From Streptomyces luteolus (GTDB lineage Bacteria; Actinomycetota; Actinomycetes; Streptomycetales; Streptomycetaceae): a stretch of DNA of 64,000 nt. The stretch spans positions 1 through 64,000 of the forward strand of contig NZ_JASCIS010000039.1 in NCBI RefSeq assembly GCF_029968015.1, written 5' to 3'. Made by a program: the position numbers and the translations under genes. The notes under the pieces were generated by a model. It had not been told where the DNA came from, did no database searches, and saw only the letters and a list, made by a program, of their open reading frames with translations. Shown one piece after another: positions 1 through 8,173 of this stretch; within the stretch, counting starts at the first letter, position 1; each line of letters begins with the position of its first letter.

Positions 1-150
1 ACTCGCACCTCACAACAGGGAAGACAACTGACCTGCTGCAAGCTCCAGTTGGCCCCCACTCGCGCTCCGGGGGCAGTCGAGAGACCGCGATGACCATCGG
101 AACTGTCCGTCTCGGCCCTGGCCGAGAAGACTCCCGAAGGGGCCGATCCC

Positions 151-480
151 GTGAAGAACCTTGCCTCGTCGGCCGCGCTGTCGGAGCGCGCCGAACGTAT
201 TGCCCAACGAGCCCGCGCCGACAACTGGAAGAAGCCGCCGCGGCGCATCGAGACGTCCGAGTGCATCACCTGCGACAGCTGCCTGCGCGGCTGCCCCGCA
301 GAGTTCGGCGCCATCTTCGACCGAGGCCTGGACGTGGTGATCGTCCCCGAACTCTGCTCGGGCTGCCCCGCGTGCGTGCTCGAATGCCCGGTCGACTGCA
401 TTTACGTGGACGAGGACTGGACCCCGACCGACGACGCGATGTGGAACCACATCGAACTCACCGCCGAAGGTGCCGCATGA
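151..480 (+). CDS. 4Fe-4S ferredoxin of the hydrazine module
   Basis: This is a 109-residue ferredoxin, a soluble electron carrier. It has two cysteine clusters, CITCDSCLRGCP near residues 38-49 and CSGCPACVLECPVDC near 69-83, enough for one or two iron-sulfur clusters. The GTG start is preceded by GAAGGGG about nine bases upstream. Its stop overlaps the next start (ATGA), so it is probably translated in a fixed ratio with the unknown protein that follows. Position at the head of the hydrazine genes suggests it supplies electrons for a reductive step, perhaps reduction of a nitroso intermediate to a hydrazine; that role is inference. The N-terminal 30 residues ahead of the first cluster are an extension I do not recognise. 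Confidence 0.88.
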   Translation: MKNLASSAALSERAERIAQRARADNWKKPPRRIETSECITCDSCLRGCPAEFGAIFDRGLDVVIVPELCSGCPACVLECPVDCIYVDEDWTPTDDAMWNHIELTAEGAA

Positions 481-2402
481 CAGGCCCCGCAGGGCGCCGC
501 GAATCCCGCCGCGCCAGCAACGCGAGAAAGCGGATCAGCCGCCGCCCCAGCCGGCTCGGCATCCCCGCCGGAACCACCGCCAAACCGGACCGCGTGCGCG
601 AACCCGATGCCGGATTCCCCGGGCTGCTCAAGAACGTCTGGCAGCGCGCCACCGAGGCCGGTGAGCTGCCCGCCGTACTCGACGTACTGCTCACCCTCGA
701 CCGGCACGTGCCCGCCGACGTGCAGCTGCGGGCCCTGAACTCGGCCGAACAGGCGGCCCTGTTCGCCCTCAGCGGGCTCAGCTGGCGCACAGACGCGAAG
801 GCGGAGGTGGCGGCGGACGCGGGCGACGGCGCCGAAGCGCCCGCCTTCCTCGGCGAGATCGGCCTTGCCACCAACGGCCGCATCGCCCTGCGCACCCCCG
901 GCGGCCGCCCCCTCGACCCCCGCGACCTGGTCGGCGGCATCCGCCGCGTGCCGTGGACGGCGACCACTCTGGCCACGTACCGGCAACAGCTTGACCGTGC
1001 CGCCGAGCGGCGCACCCAAGCCGTCGCGGACTGCCGCGCCTGGCTCGCGGAACAGGGACCCGAGGGCCGCGACGCGCTGCTCGATCAGGCCAAGGAAGCA
1101 GCCCTGCGCACCGCCCCGTTCGTCCTCTACCAGGAGGACAAGCAGTACACGAACTTCCGCGACCAGAACACGCTCACCGGCAAGACCCTCTGGCCAGGTC
1201 ACCCTGACTGCGCCCTCAGCGCGCTGCAGGGCGTCCCGCTCGACCTTTGGTCGGACCACGACACCCAGTTGCTCGTCTGCCTCACCCTGCTTGTCCGCTC
1301 CGCCGGGCCGGGGCGGGTCGAAGAGGCCAACGGCACCCAGCTGACCGTCGAGCACGTCGCGCACATGCTGGAGCGGATCCGCCGCGGCTACAACGCCGTA
1401 CCCGGCGGCGAACCGGTCCCCGCTGCCCCCTCGACCCGCGTCGCCGACCTGCACGACCTCGCCGTCGCCCTGCGCGAACGCCGCCAACACGCCGGCCGGC
1501 ACGCCCAGTTGTACCGGGAGATCCACGGCGCGCTCATGCACAAGACCGAGCGCGTGGCCGCCGCGCCTGGCAGAGCCGCCCGCGCCCGCGAGGACGCCGT
1601 CGTCGCCCGCCTGTGTCGACGACTGCCGCTGCACGGTGACACGCTCTCCGAGCTCGGCCAGGACGTGGCCGCCGCGCCCGGCTGGCTCGCCGAGCCGCAC
1701 GGCGACTTCGGCACCGGCCTGGAATCGCTGGTGTACGAAACCGTCGCCGCGACCAGTGTTGCCTTCCGTGCCGACTTCGCGATGAGCCGCGGCATGCGCT
1801 CCCTGCCCGACCTCGTCCGGGCGCTGCGCGGCGAGAGCTGGGCGGAGATCTGCGACTGGGACATCACCCACTTCTTCTGCTGCGTGGTGCCGCTGCCCGA
1901 GGCCGCCGAGCACTTCGGCGGCACCGCCGCGCTCGCCGACGCCGCCTGGGCCATGTCCTCGCGCATGCAGTACAACTCCTGGCACTTCGTCGCGGGCAAC
2001 CTGCCGCGCGAGCCCGAAGTCCTCGCCCGCGACCACTTCGTGCCGCCCACCATCCCGGACGTCGCGTTCCACTCCGACCAGCACCACCACGGGCACGTCA
2101 ACAACAGCGTGCGATTCTCCATCCGCTCCCCGCAGGCCGTCGAGGTCGACGGGCGACGGTTCAACGGCTTCATGGACCTGCGCCTGCTGCGCAGCACCGG
2201 GGAGCCGTTCGGCGAGCAGGACCTACTCGCCGCACACCGGGTGTCGGCATTCATCGCCCACGCCACCGGCCTCGCCGCGGAACTCGTCACCGCCGGAACC
2301 GACGTGGAGGTCACCGCGTTCGACGCCGCCTGGCATTGGGCGAACGTCACCGGCCAGACACCCGACGCACCCGAGGCCGACCAGGTCCGCCGCGCTTCCT
2401 GA
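477..2402 (+). CDS. uncharacterised 641-aa protein, FzmP-like position
   Basis: I recognise no enzyme family in this 641-residue protein. It starts at an ATG that overlaps the ferredoxin stop, so the two are translationally coupled. The first 50 residues are basic and Arg-rich. Candidate metal ligands are seen late in the chain: a Cys/His stretch at 459-469 (C459, H465, C468, C469) and a histidine cluster H532, H536, H537, H538, H540. There is no signal peptide or membrane segment. As I recall, a conserved hypothetical protein accompanies the amidase, glutamine synthetase, lyase and acetyltransferase in the fosfazinomycin and kinamycin clusters, and this gene holds that place. The pairing with a ferredoxin makes it a candidate for the unassigned N-N bond forming or reducing step; this is inference. 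Confidence 0.85.
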   Translation: MTGPAGRRESRRASNARKRISRRPSRLGIPAGTTAKPDRVREPDAGFPGLLKNVWQRATEAGELPAVLDVLLTLDRHVPADVQLRALNSAEQAALFALSGLSWRTDAKAEVAADAGDGAEAPAFLGEIGLATNGRIALRTPGGRPLDPRDLVGGIRRVPWTATTLATYRQQLDRAAERRTQAVADCRAWLAEQGPEGRDALLDQAKEAALRTAPFVLYQEDKQYTNFRDQNTLTGKTLWPGHPDCALSALQGVPLDLWSDHDTQLLVCLTLLVRSAGPGRVEEANGTQLTVEHVAHMLERIRRGYNAVPGGEPVPAAPSTRVADLHDLAVALRERRQHAGRHAQLYREIHGALMHKTERVAAAPGRAARAREDAVVARLCRRLPLHGDTLSELGQDVAAAPGWLAEPHGDFGTGLESLVYETVAATSVAFRADFAMSRGMRSLPDLVRALRGESWAEICDWDITHFFCCVVPLPEAAEHFGGTAALADAAWAMSSRMQYNSWHFVAGNLPREPEVLARDHFVPPTIPDVAFHSDQHHHGHVNNSVRFSIRSPQAVEVDGRRFNGFMDLRLLRSTGEPFGEQDLLAAHRVSAFIAHATGLAAELVTAGTDVEVTAFDAAWHWANVTGQTPDAPEADQVRRAS

Positions 2403-2481
2403 CGCGCGACGGGCCGCCCGCCCGCACGCGACAGCCTGACCCGTACGGCAGGTCCCGGCACCCACAGGAGAGGAGAAACCG

Positions 2482-3867
2482 ATGATCGCCCGCGGCATCA
2501 GCCACACCAGGGAACTCCTGCGACGGCAGGAGATCACCGCCGTCGAGCACACCGAAGCCGTACTGCGCGCCATCCGCGAACGGGACACCCTCGACGCCTT
2601 CGTCGCCGTCGCGGGCGACGAGGCGCTGCGCGCCGCCGAGTACGCGGACGCCCGCATCCGCGAATTCGGCGCCGACGCCTGGCGGAACATGCCGCTCCTC
2701 GGCGTCACCGTCTCCGTGAAAGATCTGCTGCAGACCCACGACCTGCCCACCACCCGCGGCTCGCTCCTGCCCAACGACCGCCGCGCCGAGGACGCCCCCG
2801 CCGTGGCCCGGCTGCGCGCCGCCGGCGCCGTCGTCGTCGGCAAGACCACCACCTCCGAGTACGGCTGGTGCGCCGCGACCGTCAGCCGGGCCGCCCCGCC
2901 CACCCGCAACCCGTACGACCCGCGCCTGACCGCGGGCGGTTCGAGCGGCGGCGCCGCGGCAGCCGTCGCCGCCGGGCTCTGCGACGGTTCCCTGGGCACC
3001 GACGGATCCGGCTCGATCCGCATCCCGGCCGCTTTCTGCGGCGTCGTCGGCTACAAACCGTCCTACGGCCGCGTCCCGTACTTCCCCAACGGCGCCGACC
3101 GGCTCGCCCACCAGGGCCCGATCACCCGCACCGTCGCCGACGCCGCACTGCTCGGACAGGTCATCGAGGGCCCGCACCTCAACGACCCCGACTCCGGCCT
3201 CGGCTCCCTCGACGCACCCCGCGCCACTCAGCGGCTGCGCATCGGCTGGATCGAGTACGAAGGCACCGGCGACGAGATCCGCCACGTCACCGACCGCGCC
3301 CGCGCCGCCCTCACCGCCCAGGGCCACGTCGTCGAGGACGTCGAAGTGCGCTGCACCAACATCTACCCCGCCCTCGTCGACATCTACGCCGCCTCCGAAG
3401 CAGCAGGACAGCGGCCCGAGGACGACGAGTGGGCCGACCGCGGGCGTCTGGAGGTCGTACGGCACGGACACACCCTCAGCGGCGCGGACGTGATCCGCGC
3501 CGAGGAAGTCCGCCAGGGCCTGCGCTCCACCCTGCGCACCGTCATGGACAGGTACGACATCCTCGCCATGGCAACCGTGCCCATCGAGCCGTTCGCCGCC
3601 GAGGACATCGGCCCATCCTGGGCCGCCGACCCCCGCGACCTGCTCTGGCTGGCCTGGGCGCCCGCCTCGTACCCCTTCAACATGACCGGGCAGCCCGCGC
3701 TGTCCCTACCCGCCGGCCTGACCCGCTCCGGACTGCCGGCCGGCCTCCAGCTCGTCGGCCCCGTCGGCGCCGACGACCTGGTCATCTCCCTCGCCGGAAG
3801 CCTGGAGTCCGAACTCGGCGTACCGGCACCGCCCGTGAGCAGCCCCGCAACCGCTCCCACTGTGTGA
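2482..3867 (+). CDS. amidase-signature hydrolase (FzmO/KinK-like)
   Basis: A 461-residue amidase-signature enzyme with the Ser-cisSer-Lys triad visible: Lys80 in TVSVKDLL, the GGSSGG loop at 152-157, and the nucleophile region DGSGSIRIP with Ser178. The length is normal for the family. A clear AGGAGAGGAGA ribosome site precedes the ATG. In fosfazinomycin and kinamycin biosynthesis the equivalent amidase is reported to act on acetylhydrazine so that hydrazine can pass to glutamate; the same role is inferred here because the gene lies between the unknown protein and the glutamine-synthetase-like gene. It could instead act on another amide of the pathway. It is cytoplasmic. Confidence 0.88.
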   Translation: MIARGISHTRELLRRQEITAVEHTEAVLRAIRERDTLDAFVAVAGDEALRAAEYADARIREFGADAWRNMPLLGVTVSVKDLLQTHDLPTTRGSLLPNDRRAEDAPAVARLRAAGAVVVGKTTTSEYGWCAATVSRAAPPTRNPYDPRLTAGGSSGGAAAAVAAGLCDGSLGTDGSGSIRIPAAFCGVVGYKPSYGRVPYFPNGADRLAHQGPITRTVADAALLGQVIEGPHLNDPDSGLGSLDAPRATQRLRIGWIEYEGTGDEIRHVTDRARAALTAQGHVVEDVEVRCTNIYPALVDIYAASEAAGQRPEDDEWADRGRLEVVRHGHTLSGADVIRAEEVRQGLRSTLRTVMDRYDILAMATVPIEPFAAEDIGPSWAADPRDLLWLAWAPASYPFNMTGQPALSLPAGLTRSGLPAGLQLVGPVGADDLVISLAGSLESELGVPAPPVSSPATAPTV

Positions 3868-3889
3868 ACCAAGGAAGGGACGTACCGCC

Positions 3890-5413
3890 ATGCATGCCAG
3901 GTCCTGGTCCTCGCCCGCCGCGGAGGGCAGCGTCGGGCGGCCCTCGTTCGTCACTGATCACGCACTGTGGGACGAGGCCCGGCTCGCCGCCGCCGAACGC
4001 GTCGAGGCGAGCCTCGCCGACATCGACTTCGTCCGCGTCGTGTTCGGCGACCCGCACGGCCTGGCCCGCTCCAAGACCCTCACCGCCACTACCTTCCGCA
4101 GCGTGCTGCGCAACGGCATGAACTTCAGCCCCGGCCCGTTCCTCTTCGACACCGGGCACGCCGTAGCCGTCGACTTCCTCGGCGACCACGGCATCGGCGT
4201 CGACGAGATCGCCGGGGCCGGAAACTTCATCCTGGTGCCTGACCCGCTCACCTTCCAGGAACTGCCCGGCGGCGAGGCCCGCACCGCCTGGGTGATCGGC
4301 GACGAGTACCTGCGCGACGGCACCCCGCACCCGCTGTCCTCCCGGGCCGTTCTGCGCCGCATCGCCGACCGGTACACCGCACACGGCCTCTCCGCCGTTC
4401 TCGGCCTGGAGGTCGAGTGGTACCTCACCCGGCGCCTCGACACCGCACCCGGCAACACCGGCAACGGCTTCGGCCTGCAGGGCCAGGCCCCGCACGTGGC
4501 CGCCCTGAACGCGGGCTACCAGTTCAACCTCGACGCCCACTACGACAGCGTCGCCCCCGTCACCGACCCGCTCGCCCTGCACCTGCTGCGCCTCGGTCTG
4601 CCGCTCAGGTCCATGGAGCACGAGTCCGGGCCAGGGCAGGTCGAGACGACGTTCAGCCCGATGTCCGCCCTGGACACCGCCGACGCGATGCTGCTCTTCC
4701 GTACCGTCACCAAGAGCTGGTGCGCCCGCCGCGGCTACCACGCCTCCTTCATGGCGCAGCCGCTTCTGGACGCCGCCGACCCCAGCGGCTGGCACCTGAA
4801 CCAGTCCGTCACCGAACTCGCCTCCGGCGCCAACCTGTTCCGCGCCGAGGGCCTCTCCAGCGGCCTCTCACCCCAAGGCAAGGCGTACGCCGACGGGCTG
4901 CTTTCCTGGGCCCGCGAGCTGTTCCTGCTCTCCGTACCCACCGTCAACGGCTACCGGCGTCTGGCCGCCGAGCACACCCTGGCGCCCACCCGCATCGGCT
5001 GGAGTCAGGAGGACCGTACCGCGATGCTCCGCGTCGTCGGCAACGGCGCCGGTGCGCACATCGAGAACCGCATCGGCGAGCCCTGCGCCAACCCGTACCT
5101 CAACATCGCCGCCCAGCTGTTCGCGGGCCTGGAGGGACTCACCGCCCAGGCCGCGCCGGCACCCGCGCCCGGAGGCCCGGCCGCCGGCCCGGGCAGCGGC
5201 GGCGCCGAACTCGTGCCGCAGAGCCTCGCCGACGCCCTCCATGCCTTCCGCGCCGGGCGCGCCGCACAGCTCCTCGGCGAGCCGCTCGCCGCCTGTCTCG
5301 CCAAGCTGAAGGAGAGCGAACTGCGTCGCTACGAGGCCTGGTCCCTGCAGGCCGCACCCGCACCCGGGCAGGTCACCGAGTGGGAGCAGCGTGAGTACTT
5401 CGGCGCCTACTGA
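3890..5413 (+). CDS. PuuA-like glutamine synthetase, predicted glutamylhydrazine synthetase
   Basis: A 507-residue glutamine-synthetase-family ligase of the gamma-glutamylpolyamine (PuuA) type. The ATP-grasp-like GS core shows HESGPGQVETTF for the glutamate/ammonia site and GAGAHIENRIGEPCANPYLNIAAQ in the C-terminal half. The ATG follows AAGGAAGGGA. GS relatives of this type join the gamma-carboxyl of glutamate to an amine using ATP; homologues FzmN and KinL are reported to make glutamylhydrazine. Residues from about 420 to 445 are a Pro/Ala/Gly-rich insertion, probably a loop. The order amidase, GS, lyase, acetyltransferase matches a hydrazine-handling cassette. It is most unlikely to be the housekeeping enzyme, which has a different N-terminus and other neighbours. 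Confidence 0.9.
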   Translation: MHARSWSSPAAEGSVGRPSFVTDHALWDEARLAAAERVEASLADIDFVRVVFGDPHGLARSKTLTATTFRSVLRNGMNFSPGPFLFDTGHAVAVDFLGDHGIGVDEIAGAGNFILVPDPLTFQELPGGEARTAWVIGDEYLRDGTPHPLSSRAVLRRIADRYTAHGLSAVLGLEVEWYLTRRLDTAPGNTGNGFGLQGQAPHVAALNAGYQFNLDAHYDSVAPVTDPLALHLLRLGLPLRSMEHESGPGQVETTFSPMSALDTADAMLLFRTVTKSWCARRGYHASFMAQPLLDAADPSGWHLNQSVTELASGANLFRAEGLSSGLSPQGKAYADGLLSWARELFLLSVPTVNGYRRLAAEHTLAPTRIGWSQEDRTAMLRVVGNGAGAHIENRIGEPCANPYLNIAAQLFAGLEGLTAQAAPAPAPGGPAAGPGSGGAELVPQSLADALHAFRAGRAAQLLGEPLAACLAKLKESELRRYEAWSLQAAPAPGQVTEWEQREYFGAY

Positions 5414-5476
5414 ATGCTCGCGGCCCCCGCTGCCCGAGGTTGTGTCCCCACCCGCCCCGATGGACGAAGGCCCCGC

Positions 5477-6763
5477 ATGATTCCCCGTTACACGCTGCCC
5501 GAGATGGCGGACCTCTTCTCGGACCGGACCCGCTACACCACCTGGGTCCGGGTGGAGATCCTCGCCTCCGAGGCACAGGCCCGCCTCGGCCGCGTACCGC
5601 ACGAGGCCGTCGAGGACATGCGCCGGGCCCCCGTACCCGAGCCGGAGCGGGTCGCCGAGATCGAGCGCCAACGCGACCACGAGGTGCTCTCCTTCCTCGC
5701 CGCCTACTGCGAGAACATCCCCGAGACCTCCGCACGCTGGGTGCACCTCGGCATGACCAGCTACGACCTCGTCGACACCTCCCTCGGCCACACCCTGGCC
5801 CGGGCCACCGACCTCGTCGCCGGTGCCGCCCGGCGGCTGCGCCGCGTGCTGACCGAACGGGCCCTGGAACACTGGGACACCGCCATGGTCGGCCGCACCC
5901 ACGGCGTGCACGCCGAACCCACCACCTTCGGGCACAAGCTGGCCTCCCACGCCTTCGCCGTCGACCGCTCCCTCACCCGCCTCGCCGCGGCCCGCGAGGC
6001 CGTCGCCGTCGGCACCGTCTCCGGTTCCGTCGGTACGTACGCCCTGATCGACCCGCGCGTCGAGGAGCACGTCTGTGCCGCACTCGGTCTCACCGCCGAG
6101 CCCGCGCCGAGCCAGGTCGTCGCCCGCGACCGGCACGCCCAACTCCTGCAGTCTGTCGCCACGTTGGGCGCCTGCGTCGAGCAGATCGCCCTGGAGCTGC
6201 GGCTGCTGCAGCGCACCGAGGTCCGGGAGGTCGAGGAGCAGCGCACCACCGCCTACCAGGGCTCAAGTGCCATGCCCCACAAGCGCAACCCCACCACCAG
6301 CGAACGCCTCTGCGGCCTCGCCCGGCTGCTGCGCGGCTACGCCGACACCGCCCTGGAGAACGTGGCGCTCTGGCACGAGCGGGACCTCGCTCACCAGTCC
6401 GTGGAGCGGGTGATCCTGCCCGACAGCCTCTCTGTCGGCCACTTCCAGGTCACCAAGGCCGCCGACCTGGTGGCCTCCCTCACCGTCAACACGGACCGGA
6501 TGCGCGCACACATCGACCAGACCGACGGCCTGATCTACAGTTCCCCGGTCCTCGCCGAACTGCTCGGCGACGGCATGGAACGCGAACGCGCCTACCGCAG
6601 CGTGCAGGCCGCCGCCAACCACACCATCGCCACCGGGGAACACTTCGGCGCCACTCTCGCCAAGGAAGGCATCGACCTGGCCGGGCTCAGCCCCGAGCGC
6701 TTCCTCGCCCACCACGCTGTGATCCGCACCCGATTGGAGAAACTGCATGAGCTGGAAGACTGA
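5477..6763 (+). CDS. adenylosuccinate-lyase-family lyase (FzmR-like)
   Basis: A 428-residue fumarase/aspartase superfamily lyase closest in look to PurB. Signatures are HLGMTSYDLVDT near residues 92-103 and the catalytic loop SSAMPHKRNP near 262-271. These enzymes remove fumarate from N-substituted aspartates. In fosfazinomycin the homologue releases acetylhydrazine and fumarate from an acetylated hydrazinosuccinate, and the downstream acetyltransferase gene overlaps this one, which fits that sequence of steps. I place the start at the ATG at 5477, where the PurB-like alignment (MIPRYTLPEMADLFSD) begins; an upstream in-frame ATG at 5414 would add an unrelated Arg/Pro-rich stretch. A second, distinct lyase of the superfamily is at 28899. 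Confidence 0.9.
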   Translation: MIPRYTLPEMADLFSDRTRYTTWVRVEILASEAQARLGRVPHEAVEDMRRAPVPEPERVAEIERQRDHEVLSFLAAYCENIPETSARWVHLGMTSYDLVDTSLGHTLARATDLVAGAARRLRRVLTERALEHWDTAMVGRTHGVHAEPTTFGHKLASHAFAVDRSLTRLAAAREAVAVGTVSGSVGTYALIDPRVEEHVCAALGLTAEPAPSQVVARDRHAQLLQSVATLGACVEQIALELRLLQRTEVREVEEQRTTAYQGSSAMPHKRNPTTSERLCGLARLLRGYADTALENVALWHERDLAHQSVERVILPDSLSVGHFQVTKAADLVASLTVNTDRMRAHIDQTDGLIYSSPVLAELLGDGMERERAYRSVQAAANHTIATGEHFGATLAKEGIDLAGLSPERFLAHHAVIRTRLEKLHELED

Positions 6764-7151
6764 CCGCGTCGAGGGCGCCTCGCTCGACCTGGACGAGGTC
6801 CTGGCCGTCTACCACGCCTCCGGACTCGGCGAGCGCCGCCCGGTCGAGGACCGGGAGCGTTTCGCGGCCATGCTCGAACACGCCAACCTCGTGCTCGTCG
6901 CCCGCGACGAACAGGGCGCCCTCATCGGCATCGTGCGCGCCGTCTCCGACTTCTCGTACGTCACCTACGTCTCCGACATCGCAGTCGTACGGGACCACCA
7001 GCGCACCGGCATCGGCCGCGCCCTGCTCGACGCCACCCGCGACGCGGCCCCGGCCGCGAAGCTCGTACTCCTCTCCGCGCCCGCCGCCGTCGACTACTAC
7101 CCGCACATCGGGTTCACCCGGCACGAATCGGCGTGGGTGCGCAACCCGTAG
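6747..7151 (+). CDS. GNAT N-acetyltransferase (FzmQ-like)
   Basis: A 134-residue single-domain GNAT acetyltransferase. The acetyl-CoA loop is VVRDHQRTGIGRALLDA (R/Q-x-x-G-x-G/A motif) near residues 76-92. The ATG lies 17 bases inside the end of the lyase gene and is preceded by TTGGAGAA, so the two are coupled. In the fosfazinomycin/kinamycin scheme the equivalent enzyme acetylates the hydrazine nitrogen before the lyase step, protecting a reactive hydrazine. That substrate is inferred from the neighbours; the family alone would allow many amine acceptors. Confidence 0.87.
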   Translation: MSWKTDRVEGASLDLDEVLAVYHASGLGERRPVEDRERFAAMLEHANLVLVARDEQGALIGIVRAVSDFSYVTYVSDIAVVRDHQRTGIGRALLDATRDAAPAAKLVLLSAPAAVDYYPHIGFTRHESAWVRNP

Positions 7152-7290
7152 GACCTGAACAGCCGGGGCAGCCGGGCTGTACCGGGGCTCGACCACGCTC
7201 GCCTAGATTCACGGCGAGGGCGAGCCCCGGACCTGCGGCGGCGCGCCCGGCGGCCGCACGCGCGCACCGCACAGGAACCTCGGGGGAGGC

Positions 7291-8067
7291 ATGACCCAGA
7301 CATCGGCACCCGCGCTGCTCGACACCCGCCCACCCGCACAAGCCCCGCCGCCCGCCCCGCGCGGCGAGCCCGAGGTCAGCGGCCACGGCACGCCCGTCCC
7401 GAACCCCTCCGGGCGCCGCATCCTCGTCGTCGACGCCGACCCCGGCTGTGCCGACGCCCTGGTCACCCAACTGCGCCGGCACGGCCACGAGTCCCTCGGC
7501 GTCAAACGGGGCGCGGCCGCGCTGCGCGCCCACGAGGACGCCGACCTGATCCTCCTCGACCTCGAACTGCCCGACCTGGACGGCCTGGAGGTCTGCCGCG
7601 CCATCCGCGCCGTCAGCCGGGTGCCCGTCATCATCGTCACCGCCCGCGCCTCCGAACTCGACTGCGTCCTCGGCCTGCAGGCGGGCGCCGACGACTATGT
7701 GGCCAAGCCGTACGGCCTGCGCGAACTCATGGCCCGGATCGAGGCCGTAATGCGCCGCGTCCAGTGGCAGCCCGCCGCCGCCCACACGATCCACCGCGGC
7801 CGCCTGCACATCGACGTCGGCTCCCGCGAAGTCCTGGTCGACGGCGAGGAAGTCGCCCTCACCCGCAAGGAGTTCGACCTGCTGCGGCTGCTCGCCTCAC
7901 ACCCGGACACGGTCATCTCACGCAAACAGCTGCTGCAGCAGGTCTGGGGCGACTCCTGGTCACGCCGCACCGTCGACACCCACGTCAGCAGCCTGCGCGG
8001 CAAGCTCGGCGACAGCAGTTGGATCGTCACCGTACGCGGCGTGGGCTTCATGCTCGGCAACGGCTGA
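7291..8067 (+). CDS. atypical OmpR-family response regulator (JadR1-like)
   Basis: A 258-residue regulator with a receiver domain (about 42-155) and a C-terminal winged-helix DNA-binding domain (about 165-258, ending VRGVGFMLG). The phospho-acceptor Asp90, Thr117 and Lys139 are present, but the acidic pocket reads VVDADPG (Asp48, Ala49, Asp50) where active receivers usually carry two adjacent acids. No sensor kinase gene is adjacent. JadR1-type regulators of angucycline clusters are orphan and bind the product rather than relying on phosphorylation, so the same may hold here. The 40-residue Pro-rich N-terminus is unusual. It is probably a pathway-specific regulator of the left block. Confidence 0.88.
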   Translation: MTQTSAPALLDTRPPAQAPPPAPRGEPEVSGHGTPVPNPSGRRILVVDADPGCADALVTQLRRHGHESLGVKRGAAALRAHEDADLILLDLELPDLDGLEVCRAIRAVSRVPVIIVTARASELDCVLGLQAGADDYVAKPYGLRELMARIEAVMRRVQWQPAAAHTIHRGRLHIDVGSREVLVDGEEVALTRKEFDLLRLLASHPDTVISRKQLLQQVWGDSWSRRTVDTHVSSLRGKLGDSSWIVTVRGVGFMLGNG

Positions 8068-8104
8068 GGAACCCACGAGGAGGTGCGGGCGGGCACAGCA
8101 GAGC

Positions 8105-8134
8105 GGTGGCGCCGGGGTTCTCCCCGGCGCCACC
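8105..8134. terminator. bidirectional hairpin terminator
   Basis: A perfect 13-bp inverted repeat, GGTGGCGCCGGGG and its complement with a TTCT loop, lies between two converging genes (regulator ending at 8067 and AhpD-like gene ending at 8174). There is no T-run, as is common in Streptomyces. Confidence 0.85.
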
Positions 8135-8173
8135 GTCATGTCATCCGTCAACCTCCCACCGCAGTGGGGCCGT

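Noticed and set aside
1..150. Possible 3' end of a gene entering from the left
   Set aside because: All three plus frames give short or featureless reading; no family end could be recognised in 150 bases.
90..476. In-frame upstream extension of the 641-residue protein from an ATG at 90
   Set aside because: It reads antiparallel to nothing known, is Arg/Pro-rich and lies across the ferredoxin gene in another frame; the ATG overlapping the ferredoxin stop is the natural start.
402..2096. Long open frame on the minus strand opposite the unknown protein
   Set aside because: Typical high-GC shadow frame: Gly/Ala/Val-rich, no family resemblance and no ribosome site.
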